In this document: positions 34,874 to 45,668 of the stretch, in pieces
Layout: every line of letters starts with the position of its first letter
Numbering within the stretch: position 1 is the stretch's first letter
Position numbers and translations under genes: made by a program
Source of the DNA: Microbotryomycetes sp. JL201
Taxonomy: Eukaryota; Basidiomycota; Microbotryomycetes
Length of the DNA stretch: 64,000 nt
NCBI GenBank assembly: GCA_033819885.1
Contig: JAQYUZ010000008.1
Location: 434,001-498,000, forward strand
Direction: 5' to 3'
Notes under the pieces: generated by a model
Database searches by the model: none
The model's input: the letters and a program-made list of their open reading frames with translations, nothing else
What the model was told of the DNA's origin: nothing

Positions 34874-37649
34874 ATGCGCGGCGGCCTCGAGTACTCTGCC
34901 TACATGCCAGCGACGTCTGTCGACGGCTCTGTGCTCTCGTGGACGGCGTACGCAGATGAGCGGCGGACGATCAGTTCGGGCCAGGCCGACTCCGGCCCCG
35001 GAACACGCTCAGCCACTGTATCGCATGCACCGACCGAGACTGCTCAGTCTGAGCGCGACGCCGGCAGCTTGGCGCAGGCGCGCCGCGATCAGCACAGTGT
35101 CTCGCCGGTCGATCCGCCGCAGTCAACCACTATCGACCCGGCCCTGCCAGCACGCAAGAAGCACAAACACTCACCCTCAGGCACAGCCGCCGTCTCAGGC
35201 ACTCAGGAAACGGGCCTCTCAGGCGGCCAGGCAGACGAGCACACTGCAGACAAGGTCAGTGTCGCATTCAGGTCTCGGCCGATTCAACCGAGCCTCGGCG
35301 CTGACTTGCATCTCTCGCCTTGATCGAAACAGTCTTGCAAGACTTGCAGGTCAGTCACCAGGCACTCGTCCCTCTCGCGCGCCATATTGACCATGTCCGC
35401 TCTCTGCCACTCTGGAAATTCTCTTTGCCAAAAGGCAACGCAAAGTCAGAGTCAGTCGCGCTGTCCCCGCCCCGCCACATCAACTTGATGCGCACGGCTC
35501 GCCCGCTGACACGACCTCCCGGGCTCCCACAGTGTGACCGCAAGTGGCCCAAGTGCGGCAGGTGCACGCTCAAAGGCCTCGACTGTCACCTCAGCCAGCT
35601 TGTGCCTGTCGCGTTCGTCCACAGCCAACCACATCCAGCCGAGGTCCGCGTCGCAGAGCTCGAAGCGCGAGTAGGCAAGTTGAATTGGCAAAACGCGTCG
35701 GTTTGAATGCACTGCTGACTCGTCGCCGTTCACGCGCAGCTTCGCTCGAACAAGACATTGCCACCCAAAACTTGTTCCTGCCCCATGCCGCTCAATTCGT
35801 CGAATCTATCGACCTTGCCGCAAAAGGCGGTGACGCTGATGCGGCATTCGAATGGATGAAGCACAGAGAGACAGCCGATGCTGCGTCAACGTCGAGCAAA
35901 GCCGTTCAAACGGCGGCACAGACCCGCGTCGAACTCGCAGGCCAGCTCAGCGCCGAAACCCGCTCAAGAAACCCAAGCTTGCAGCGATCGTTCTCTCTTC
36001 ACCTCTTGGAAGCATTCTTTGCAGCGTGCTGCTCGAGCCTGCCCGTTTTTCGGCCATGGCACACACGTCTGCCGACTTTGTTCAACCTGCGCGACCTAGA
36101 TGCGCCGGACCGCGTCGCCGTCGCCGTGTTTTGTGCTATCGGTGCCAGATCAACGCCTCACTCTGCCTTGCTCGGTATTGCCAACGCTGCATCGGAGACT
36201 ACATCGCCAAGCACGCTCGCAATGTCGGGCATACGCCGCGAACAGGCTTGTCGAGCACTGAACGCAGAGGCAATCGACTTGTTCGAAAAGCTCTCGATTG
36301 CCGACGACACGTCCGAAAAGACTTTGAACGCGACAATGGCTCTCATGCAGAGCTGCGTCTTTAACGAGCTCGTTCCGAGGCGTAGCCGGTCGATGGTCAG
36401 GACCGCTTTCGGACAACTGAAAGACTTGCTTGACCTGACCGCTACAGACTCGGAGCGCAACCAGCTCGTCATGATGTACGGACTGCCCTTACTGCATGCC
36501 GACTCTGTCACGTCCGCATACGGTCGCAAAACTCCCTTGATCACGCAGCAAGATCTCGACAGTCATTTTGGTGTCATCAGACTGCCAGACTTGTCGAGCG
36601 GGACATTATCGTTCTCAGTCTCGAACATACTTGGCTCGGACCTGGATGACGAATTGGATCATGAGCGCTTGACGAAAGCGAGCATGGTCATTCTGCGGTG
36701 GATTGTCCAGACTCTGCGCGAGTTTGCCCGTATTTCTTCGCGTGAGCTCTTCGCTCTTTGTCCTCGTTGGCCTCCAAGAGCTCAGATCTGTCTTGCAGCT
36801 CGTGCCAGTCACAGTGCTCTTCCAATGGACGTCATCGTGTCACTATGGTCTGCCCTTGATCAAATCCATGCTTCTGTACAAAATTTGCAGCACTTTTTAG
36901 TCAACCTCGACAAGCTGCCGCCAGGTTGCGAGAACGACGGCTGTCAAGACCTGCACTTGCGATTCATCACGAGGATGAGCCGAGAAGTCGATAACGTGAC
37001 GTCACTCGTTCATTCGTTGCTCGATGAGAGGAGAAGTGGATCGCATGGGATGCCAGAGCAAGTTGACCAAGAATGGTACGAGGAGAGCGAGAAGCGAGTC
37101 AGAAAGAGTTTAAAGCTTGCTGCGTGAGTTTGTGTCGAAAAGACATCTTGTTTGTCGAGCTCTCTGCTGAAGGCTTCTCCTTCTTTACCGTTTCGCTCGA
37201 TGTGGCAGGTTCTATTTCGAGGTGACTTGTTCGAGTTCCCTTCTAAATAAACCCGACCATCTGACCACTGTCTTGTCCACCGTTAGGCTTACTCGATCAG
37301 CTCAGATCCCCACCAGACCTACTACCTCGCATGGCAACTCGAACTCATGCCAACCTGGACTCTGTTAGCCGTTCAAAGACACGGAGAACTCGATGGACCC
37401 CTCACGGCAGATCTCGAACTGACAGAAACTGAGCTTGACTGGATCGAAAAGGGCTTGAAAGTCGCAATGTCTTACCATCCCGTCGCTGAACGAAGATTGG
37501 CTCAAATCAAAGCGGCTAGACGTCTACCCAGGCCAGACAGTCAGTCTTTGTTTCTGCCTTCTTTGCTCTCAAACTACATCGTTGGTCGCTATACTGACCT
37601 TTTTAGGAATCGCTATCGAACCATGCAGGCCTGCCATCGAGAGCTAATC
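34874..37649 (+). CDS. Zn2Cys6 fungal transcription factor, 748 aa, eight exons
   Basis: Binuclear zinc-cluster DNA-binding protein; targets unknown. Exons: 34874-35254, 35333-35349, 35435-35450, 35533-35674, 35740-37123, 37209-37221, 37287-37539, 37609-37649. The cluster has exact spacing: Cys129-x2-Cys132-x6-Cys139-x6-Cys146-x2-Cys149-x6-Cys156, with sequence SCKTCRQRKVRCDRKWPKC. It is assembled from the 17-nt exon 2, the 16-nt exon 3 and exon 4. A short coiled-coil (VAELEARVASLEQDIA) spans the exon 4/5 splice, which requires a GC donor (GCAAGT at 35675). The long exon 5 holds a helical region like the fungal middle homology domain, and a 13-nt exon encodes part of LAAFYFEAYSIS. Start is ATG 34874. 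Confidence 0.9.
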
Positions 37650-38028
37650 AAGACCGACCTGGAATGAGGTTGCCGTTCGCTCTCAAACAAACGCTCGTCA
37701 ACGCCGTACCAAACTGGGGTTGATCGCCTCCCCATTCCAATATCATATCATACCTTTTGATCATGTAAAGCTCTGCTACATCGGATGATTGTTGTTCTAG
37801 ACTTGTGGTGTTGTATTGTGCTCGAACCTTGGCGACAGTCAACCATCTCAATTGAAACACACGAAAGAACCCGTCGTCTATGCTAATGATTTCAACATGG
37901 GCTCGAGATCCATTGAGCCACTGCTATCAAAATCGTGTAAACCCGTTCTTTCTACTACCACCCCTTCAAGTCGAACAGAAAAAAAAAAAAGTAAACAGTT
38001 CTTTGGCTGTCATACTCTGAACGTGTCT
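37650..38028. other. Convergent intergenic region
   Basis: 379 bases between stop codons of the Zn2Cys6 gene and the Slm1-like gene. An A-run (37980-37990) is present. Nothing else is recognised. Confidence 0.5.
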
Positions 38029-40269
38029 CTACAATTTGACATCATCCATCTTTTGACTAATGTCACCGTCTTGTTGGTCATTGTGGTTCTCTCCAGGTGA
38101 TTCAGTCACCTCTGTCAAAATAGGTGCTGACGAGGTTGTGGCTGCAGGAGGGGGAGGTGACGAAGGTATTTGTCTATGAGTCTCGTCGGACGTTGCCGAT
38201 CCAATATCTCCGACGTGCTCTTGTTGAGCTGAAGATCCAATATCGACTTCAGTAGGTTCGACAGATTCTGAAATCGGCTGGGCGGCAGGAGACCTCGGTG
38301 GAAGCGTAGGCGGCGCACCCTGCAAAAACCGAACGAACGGAACACGAAAGTCAGTCAGTCATTGTACAGCGGATCCCAGAAAGCAAAGCTATCTCGCCTT
38401 GTTGGCATCATCAGCAGCTGCAACAGCCGCTGCCGCACCCAGATCCCCTCGGTCACCTTCTGCCGTACCGTTTTGCAGTCTCGCTTCCTCTTCAGCCAAG
38501 CGTTGCGCATTAGCCTCTTGCATCTCTCGCTCCGCTTGTTCTCGTTCAGCAGCCAAAGCAACTTGAGGATCTTGATCGTCTCCAACCACGGCTGGGACCT
38601 CTGCCTTCTTAGTAAACTGTTTGCGCGCGAGACAAGAGTTCACAGCATTGTCAATCGACTGCACAGAGACGCGCGTATTCGTGCACGGGAGGAAACCAAC
38701 CTTTTCAATGTCTGTCCACCACGCGCTCAACTCTTCCCAGCTCTTTGCCCTCAAAACGTATTTACCATCGGGTGCGTCGACCGTGAACATCGCTTCTAAC
38801 TGTTTGCCTTTGCTACCGACTTCAGGCGTAGGCATAGGTCCCAAGGTGCAATGCCTCAAGGGCAGAGACACCGCAGGATGTGAGATGGGTGACGTCGACG
38901 AAGCGTACGAATGCAAATGACCTGACGGCGACAAAATCCAGAATCCAGTCGCCCAAGTCTTCAAGAACCTCTTTTGACGTTCGAGTACACCTTCTCGAAC
39001 AGGTTGAGTCAATGGGTCTTCACGACCTGTGTACTCGATGTCTTCAAGTCTTCGAGGGGCAGTGTCGGCTGGGATGACGTGATGGAGCTTGCTGAAAAAT
39101 GTCCATTCGGCATCTGGCGCGATCGTGTCGACTTCGCCACTGAGCAGCATCGAGCGCTGTTGATTGCCAAGGTGCAGGTTGGAGCTGTTCCGACAAATCG
39201 TGGTCAACGTCTTGACATCAAATCCTTCCGAGGCGGCTCACTTTGCAGACTCAAAGACTGTCCAGCAGCGCCCAATCTCGCGAAAGACCTCTTTCTCCTT
39301 CGCTTCTGTCCGTTCTGTCCAATTGATGACGGCCGCGAGCATCTCATTCTCCTTTGTGACTTGCTGCCTGAGTTGCGCTTCGACGGCCGCGCGCAAGATG
39401 ACTGGATCTTCGCCGCAAATTGTCTCTGCGTGCGAGTCGGGCCCGAGGGCGTTGCTCAAGGCTGTCAGGCAGACGTTCGAGGCGTCCCTGACGAGAATCA
39501 AGTCATGTCAATGTTGGCTCATTTCGTGTTAATGACGTTCGACACACCTTTCTTTCGTGACCGCGTCAGCCAATTTGCCCAGTTCCTTTTCCATGTTGGC
39601 AATGTGGGATTTGATGTCAGGCCGCTGTGCACCACCGAGTTCGAGTGAAGCATATGGTCAGCTAACTGTGTTCTTGCTGCCAGATCTCGTGCTCGACTGA
39701 CGAGCTTTTTGAGTGGCACAACGACGTTCTTGCTCAGATTGCGGGCGAACGCTTGATGATCTTCGCCCATCGCTTGCGTGGCGTCTTTTGTCATCTTGAG
39801 CAAGTCACCCCAGCCGTTAGCCGACACGTCTTCGGCGTCAGACTTGTGAGTGGACGTCGTTGCCGCCGGCAGGAACAAGCTCGACTCTTGTAAAGGCGCC
39901 TGGATGATGCCCGGTCCCGCCAGCTTTGCAATAGCAAGTCCATGGTTGTTGTGCGCAGTCGCCAGGCCTGGTGTCAACATGCACAAATCAGTTATGGTTG
40001 GCTTTCAGGCGCGAGACAGTTCGCCATTTAGCGATCGCTGCTGCCGGATGATGGCGGGGCTCACCGTCAAAATAGTTGACAAGTGATTTTGTGATGCGCT
40101 TAACTTCGTGACACCTGTTGATGAGGACCGAATGAGGTGCAGTGCCGCCGCTCGGCAGCGGATCCGTCGGCGCTCCCGCGTTCGGCGTTCCTGGCGTTGT
40201 TTGAGATTGCGCCGACGGTGGTGGCGACTTTGCCGACGTGACACTCGACGACGAGCCGTATCTGAACAT
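38029..40269 (-). CDS. SLM1: Slm1/Slm2-like BAR-PH protein, 623 aa
   Basis: Eisosome-associated PI(4,5)P2-binding protein; in yeast Slm proteins bring TORC2 to Ypk kinases under membrane stress. Minus exons: 40269-40065, 39967-39702, 39624-39548, 39487-39242, 39184-38398, 38319-38029. A Ser/Pro N-terminus leads into an F-BAR-like helical domain (SLVNYFDGLATAHNNHG, NLSKNVVVPLKKLRPDIK, then QQVTKENEMLAAVINWTERTE in the fourth exon). The PH domain in exon 5 runs from KRFLKTWATGFWILSPSGHL to WEELSAWWTDIEKVGF with the expected C-terminal Trp. A Glu/Ala-rich coil and a Pro-rich acidic tail follow. The last intron (38320-38397) appears to use a GC donor (GCGAGA). The 5' end faces the FunK1 gene across 284 bases. 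Confidence 0.85.
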
Positions 40270-40553
40270 GGTGAACGGCTCTCGGGACGGTTCAAATGTT
40301 GGCGTGGCTCGACGCGCTTGGCAGACAACGGTGGATTCTGCTGGTGATTATTGAACAAGAATTGCGGAAAAATCTCTGCTGTACAGCACGAGATGTTTCG
40401 CTGGCTGATCACTGCTGAAGTCGATGTAGACGCTCGTCAAACGCGTCGGATGAGGCGCGTCGTTCGCATCTCAGTCTTGTTCTGTACCGCCGCCGCACGT
40501 TTGCACGCCAGCCGAGGCTTCGCGACTGATGCACGTATTTGGCTGTCCATGCC

Positions 40554-43001
40554 ATGCCGCTTGACAGCGCGCGACCTGTGCGGCGTTCGCAGCGGCTCAA
40601 TGACGGTGACAACATGCCTGCAACAACCGGTAACCGCAAACGAACGCTCAGCATGTCCGACACAGTCTATCTCGATCCATGGCCGCCAACCTGCCAAGCG
40701 CAAGACCTGCTCGTGACCGAACAGAACGCTAATGTGAGCTCGCCCGATCAAGCAGACGCCGTACTCAAGCTCTGAAACAATGAGACTGACCATGCGCCAC
40801 TTCACAGGCTGTTCCAGCTCAAGCATCGGCCGCTGGCGAGCCTTCGATCGAGCCCGTCGCCGCAGCGCAGCCAAACTCTTCGTCGTCTTGCCTTTCCCAA
40901 TCATCTCGTTTCGCGACACCGAAAAAACCGTCAACCGACAGCAGTCAGATGTCGTCCGGGACCGAAGCCGAACACGCTCGTACACGATCACTCTTGCGCG
41001 GCAAAATTTTGGTTTCGGACGCGCCGACTATACTCGGCCAACTCGGCGTCGAACAGTCTGCTTGGGATCAGCACGTTGAAACGGCGCGAGATCGCCTCCA
41101 GAACGAAGAGCATGCCAGGGACGTGCTCACTCGATGCCAGACAGGCTTCAGAGCAGAGAGACAGCAAATGGGACACGGACAGACCGGCTACCACTGGTTC
41201 GAGGAGTTGGCCAGCTTGGTGAATCTTAATCCGATGTGCCACAGGGGCGATTGAGCACTGACGGTATGCTCCTCGTCTGTAGGGGGTCGCGAGTGATACG
41301 ACAACGACACACGTTAAAACTGCGTCGAAAGACATCTCCCTTCATGTGTTCTCGACCCCAACTCGAAGTTTGCGCATCGCAAGCGACGATCCACTTCAGA
41401 ACGGGAGGAAACCGGATGCCTCTATCATCTACAAGCACCCTGGCAACGTTGCAAGCGATCGTGACAGCTTCGAGCCGACGTTAAGCCACATCATCGTCTC
41501 CCTCGAGTTCACGGACACACCTGCCCGCATTTCCACAAAACGGAAAGTTTCTCTGAGCACGTTACCGAGGAAGCTACAACAGCTCGCGAGCATGCTGATT
41601 GCGGTCATGGCGACTCAGCCTTTTCGAACCCACGTGCCTGGTCTCGCAATATGCAAGGACACGGCGACACTGATGCTGCTGAGTCGCGAAGCATTCTTCG
41701 TTGCGAGTCTTGCCCACTGCTGGTCGAACAAAGCGGCCGAACTTGCGGCGCTTGCTACCACGCTGCTCAACCTCGAAACGTGGCAGATTGGCCTGTTCCC
41801 CTTGTTCAGGTATAGTCTGACCCCGCAGCATGGGTTGTCGCCCTCGCATCTCCGGACCGACGCTCTTCCGCAACATGTCCTCGACTTCTACGCGATGCGA
41901 GCATTCGAGGACATCCGGGTCCTGCGGCAGGTGTCGCCGCACCATTCGCCATTCAGCCGTGGCACTCTCGTCGTCGGCTTTGAGCGGCAAACTTTGGCGA
42001 CGCTCATCCTTAAGCGGCAGGCCGTAGCCCTCGATCGGCGACAGCGCGAGTCGAAAATCTGGGAAGCGATAGACGCATCAGCTGGCAAGCTGGCTCGGAA
42101 TACACTCGGCAAGCTCTCGCGGGTGCTCGCTACGGTCGAAGTCGCTCCAACGAGAAAACTCGCCTTGTTGCCCGATGACGCGATGGTCGCTCGTCAATAC
42201 ACGATTGTCCTCTACCGTAATCCCAGCACCCCGAGAGCTGCGCAAGCGCTTCTGCCGCGGCCCGTCTCTGACCATCCAGGCCCGACGCCAACTCAGCTTC
42301 TGTGCCTCATCAAGCAGGCGTTCGACGTGCTTTCAGACCTTTATTGGAGTGCGGGTGTTTTGCATTGCGACATCAGCACGAACAACGTGTTGCATTGCGA
42401 CGGGTCACTCGTCTTGGCTGACTGGGATTGTGCGATCGTCGCCAATGACAGTGCACCAGTAGGAAGCCGTTCTGAGCGGACGGGCACCATGGACACGATG
42501 GCCATAAACGTGCTCGACGCTGTTCAGCATCTCAGAGCCTACGAGGAGGACTACGGCAAAGCGGAAGCTGAGACTCGTGTCGGATTTGCACACTGTCTGC
42601 GGCACGACTTTGAAAGCCTTGCCTACGTCCTGCTCAAGGTCATCTGGGCAAACCTCGAGCCAAGCGCCGACAACGTCGAGCGAAAACTGACTTGGAACCA
42701 GCACATGTTCAACAATGCCAATGTCTCGATGGACAGCCTCATACTGTGCAGGCGGAGCCTTTGGTACAAAAATGGTGCAGGTGGACGGTCAGAACAATGC
42801 TTACGCAGACTATCGCCAGCGTTCGCGGACGTCGTGAGGTCTCTTTTCGCTCAACCATTCGACTCTTTCACCGAATTCGGACCAAACGAGGCCCTTGATC
42901 GAGTCACAGCAGAGCATGTCAATCGCGTCTTTGCCAATATTGCTTGGGAAGGCATCGAGACCGAGGCGCTCATGGCGAGATGGGGTGCCCGGCGCCGGTA
43001 G
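40554..43001 (+). CDS. FunK1-family fungal protein kinase-like protein, 769 aa
   Basis: FunK1 kinases are a fungus-specific, often expanded group of unknown function. Exons: 40554-40733, 40808-41218, 41283-43001. The N-terminal 250 residues are partly disordered, then PLQNGRKPDASII and THVPGLAICKD mark the FunK1 N-lobe region. The C-lobe has GVLHCDISTNNVL (catalytic loop, HCD in place of HRD, with Asp and Asn retained), LADWDCAIV (metal-binding DxD-type loop where most kinases have DFG), RTGTMDTMAINVL (activation/P+1 region) and RHDFESLAYVLLKVIW, the family signature. No clear glycine loop is visible, as is usual in the family. Start is the first ATG in the frame. Confidence 0.87.
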
Positions 43002-44050
43002 ACGATTGCTTCAGATTTGCCCCAATTGCATGTTTGAGTTACTTTGCCGTAACATGACAGAATGTGTACAAGCGTTTGTGTTGTCAGTTTGGTACATGGC
43101 AGTCCTTTGCTTCCCAGTGTCCCTTTCAATTCTGTGGAGGATGGACTGAGAGCCCACCGATGCGAGAGTTGGCCGTGCAAAGGTCAGTGGCGAGGTGGCG
43201 CGGCGGTCCTGGTCGAAAGCGAGGTGCGAGCGATTTGTTTTTCTTTTGAAGAACGTTGGAAACACATCAACAAAGCTCCACATGCCAGGCTTCTGAACTT
43301 GCACCGCACTGCACAGGCCTCTTTTTAACGGACAGGAATCCGTGCACTCGACGCGCCGCGTGAAGAAGAACGGGTCATTTCGTCGTCATGATAAAGGGAG
43401 CCCCGGACCGCCGTAGACTCATACCACTGCGATCAATGCAATTGCACATTGTGTGTATGTGCTCGTGTACCGCGTCGCCTTTCGCAAGTTCGCCTCGTGA
43501 ATCGCCCGTTGACCGGTGGTGGCAGGATCTTCATACATTCAGGAGTCTCGAAAGCGACTATTTTTGTTCTACTTTTCGCCAGCGAGAAGACTTGCACGTG
43601 GAGGCATCATGCTTTTGTCCTGCTGCGCGTCCAAATCCGTTGGAAAGAAGAAAACTCGGCGGGTGCAGTTCATCTTCATGCCTGTTTCCCATTCGCCATC
43701 TTGCTCGACGCACTTTGTGCGGCCATCCCTATGGCGCGGATGCACGGTGACTTGTGAACCTAAGTTTCACAGCTCGGGCATAACTTGTCGCCTCATCAAA
43801 GCTGGCGCTCGGCGCGCGCATGTTTTGCGGAGAGGCCATGTGCCCAGCCATGCAGCCGGCTCCATCGCACATTGTAGCTCAAGCAGGACGGTTGCATACC
43901 CGACATGTGCGTTGGCAACGCTCGCGCGAGGTACGGTGGCGTTTTCACGGCGACGGACACACAGACCGTGCAAACAGGGGCCGACGCTGACTGATGCGCT
44001 TCGTCACTGGATAATCTTCTGAGAAAAGGTTTTCGAAGGTAAAAGGCACG
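43002..44050. other. Gene-poor region
   Basis: About 1 kb downstream of the FunK1 gene. Several overlapping frames of 60-170 codons exist on both strands, none with recognisable domains or splice support. No repeat matching was noticed here. Confidence 0.5.
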
Positions 44051-44051
44051 G

Positions 44052-44345
44052 AGCACGACATTGTCTATTTGCACTGTGGCAACCCCTCCGCCTATGACAG
44101 GAGCAACGCACGCGCAAATGCATGCGGGCGCGCTAAGCGGTCGTGCTGGGGATCTACTTCAATTGGTGGGCACCAGGCCATGTTTGGCCTACTCGCCTGC
44201 TCAGCCTTTGTTTGCCCTTGCGCGAATGTCTCCTCTGAATCGCCTCCCGCAGGCCGTGCATCGAGAGGGCAGCCGAGCCAAACCCCAGTCGGCGGTACAG
44301 GGGCTCACACCTTGCCTCTATCGGCAGCGGCCCAGAACTCCTGTC
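44052..44345 (+). repeat. Repeat copy 1 (partial) of an unidentified family
   Basis: Starts abruptly with GTEHDIVYLHCG, nearly the same as GTEHDINYMHCG in copy 2 about 420 bases downstream. It continues with SPLNRLPQAVHREG (near 44225), matching SPLNRLWQLVHRQG in copy 2. It lacks the first part of the unit. Similarity was judged by eye. Confidence 0.7.
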
Positions 44346-44349
44346 GAGC

Positions 44350-44875
44350 AGTGCTTGGTCCACCAAGATCGGCGCAACGTTCGCCGTCGCCTTCCGGGCC
44401 AACTCGCAAACCCAGAATGCGGCTGTGCGTTTCGTCGCCGGTCGCGAGTTCGATTTGCTGTTGCCAATCCTGAGCGGCACCGAGCACGACATCAATTATA
44501 TGCACTGCGGCCTCGTGACGGCCGACGAAGAGACGTGCCCCGCGCCCATCCCACGCGAGCGCGATATCGCGGTCGGGCAGAAGATTACGCCTCACGGTGG
44601 GCCACAGGCCACCGTTTCGCATACTGGGTCAGGCCTCGGTTGTCGATGCGCGTGCGTCACCCTCAACGTCTCCTTTGAACCGTCTCTGGCAGCTCGTCCA
44701 TCGGCAAGGCCTCGATGGCCAGGGCCGTCCGAACGTCCCAGTCTGTCCACCTTGCCTTCCACGGCAGCGGCTTGGAGAATCCCGTCAAGCAGCGGTCGGT
44801 CCTCCGACTGCCATCGCGACTCGCGGGTGTCACAAGCCTCGTGCTGTCTTCAGAGCTCCTCTGTCGTCGACAGTG
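44350..44875 (+). repeat. Repeat copy 2, left arm of an imperfect palindrome
   Basis: Encodes VRFVAGREFDLLLPIL and GTEHDINYMHCGL on the plus strand, then a non-conserved spacer, then QLVHRQG, HLAFHGSGLENPV and LRLPSRLAGVTSLVLS. Matches copy 3 in opposite orientation; the axis lies near 44879. The frame changes inside the copy, so either an intron or decay separates the two coding blocks. Confidence 0.75.
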
Positions 44876-45668
44876 TGTTGAACATTGCCGCGCATAGGGC
44901 CCTCAGAGACAGGACCAGGTTTGTGATCCCCGCAAGTCGCGATGGCAGTCGGAGGAACAACCGCTGCTCGACGGGGATCTCCGAGCCCCTGCCGTTGAAG
45001 GCAAGGTGCAAAGGCTGGACGGTTGAGCGTCCTTTGGCAGCGATGCCTTCTCGATGCACGAGCTGCTGAAGGTGGTGCAGAGGAGAAAGGTTAGGGTTAT
45101 GCTCGCGTATCGACAACCAAAGACTGACCGAGTACGCCGGAGCGTGGCCATCGGCCCACCGTGACGCGTAATGCCCAGCGCGACCGCAATATCGCCCTCA
45201 TGTCGGGATGGCGAGGGGCACGCCCCTTTCGTCGGCCGTCGCCAGGCCACAGTACATATACATAATACTCTGTTCGGTGCCGCACAGAATTGGCAAGGCC
45301 GATTCGAACTCGCGACCAGCGACGAAGCGCATGTCCGCGGTCTGAGTCAGCGGATTTGCCCAACAGACGAGGGCGAGCGTGGTAGCGAGGTCGAGGGTTC
45401 TTGACCAAAAGTGCGCGACCTCTGCCGTAATAGAGGCCGGTACCATGCGCGTCATTTTGACGCTTTCGCGTTTGACGAGTCGAAGGAGGAGGTCGATGAA
45501 GCCTGGCGACGGTGTATCAGCAAGCACGGTCAAACGAGGTTGCAGCGACTGACCATCCTCGGATTCTTCCGGATGCACGTCCAAGCTTCGGAGCTTGGCG
45601 ACAAGATCCAAGTCGGCTTGTTCAGCCAGAGTTGCCTGGACTTCGGTCTCGGACTCTTTACGTTCCAA
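44850..45668 (-). CDS. Possible gene of unknown family over repeat copy 3
   Basis: A 156-codon open frame (45668-45198) runs into the palindrome arm from unique sequence. Outside the repeat it reads as a charged helix (LERKESETEVQATLAEQ) followed by SPGFIDLLLRLVKRE and FWSRTLDLATTLALVCWANP. A second block, 45065-44850, ends in a stop codon and could be its last exon after an intron. The 5' end has no ATG; an acceptor-like CTTTCAAG precedes it, so upstream exons are likely if the gene is real. No domain is recognised. The gene may equally be a degraded member of the local family. Confidence 0.35.
44885..45405 (-). repeat. Repeat copy 3, right arm of an imperfect palindrome
   Basis: Minus-strand counterpart of copy 2: RFVAGREFESALPIL, GTEQSIMYMYCGL, then QLVHREG, HLAFNGRGSEIPV and LRLPSRLAGITNLVLS. 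The second block (about 45065-44850) is preceded by a convincing acceptor with a CTAAC branch-like motif and pyrimidine tract (45068-45095), suggesting a real intron between blocks. Confidence 0.75.

Noticed and set aside
45290-45330. tRNA-like T-arm sequence (TTCGAA flanked by short complementary bases)
   Set aside because: The same bases encode the conserved AGREF block in both palindrome arms, and no acceptor stem or anticodon arm could be found.
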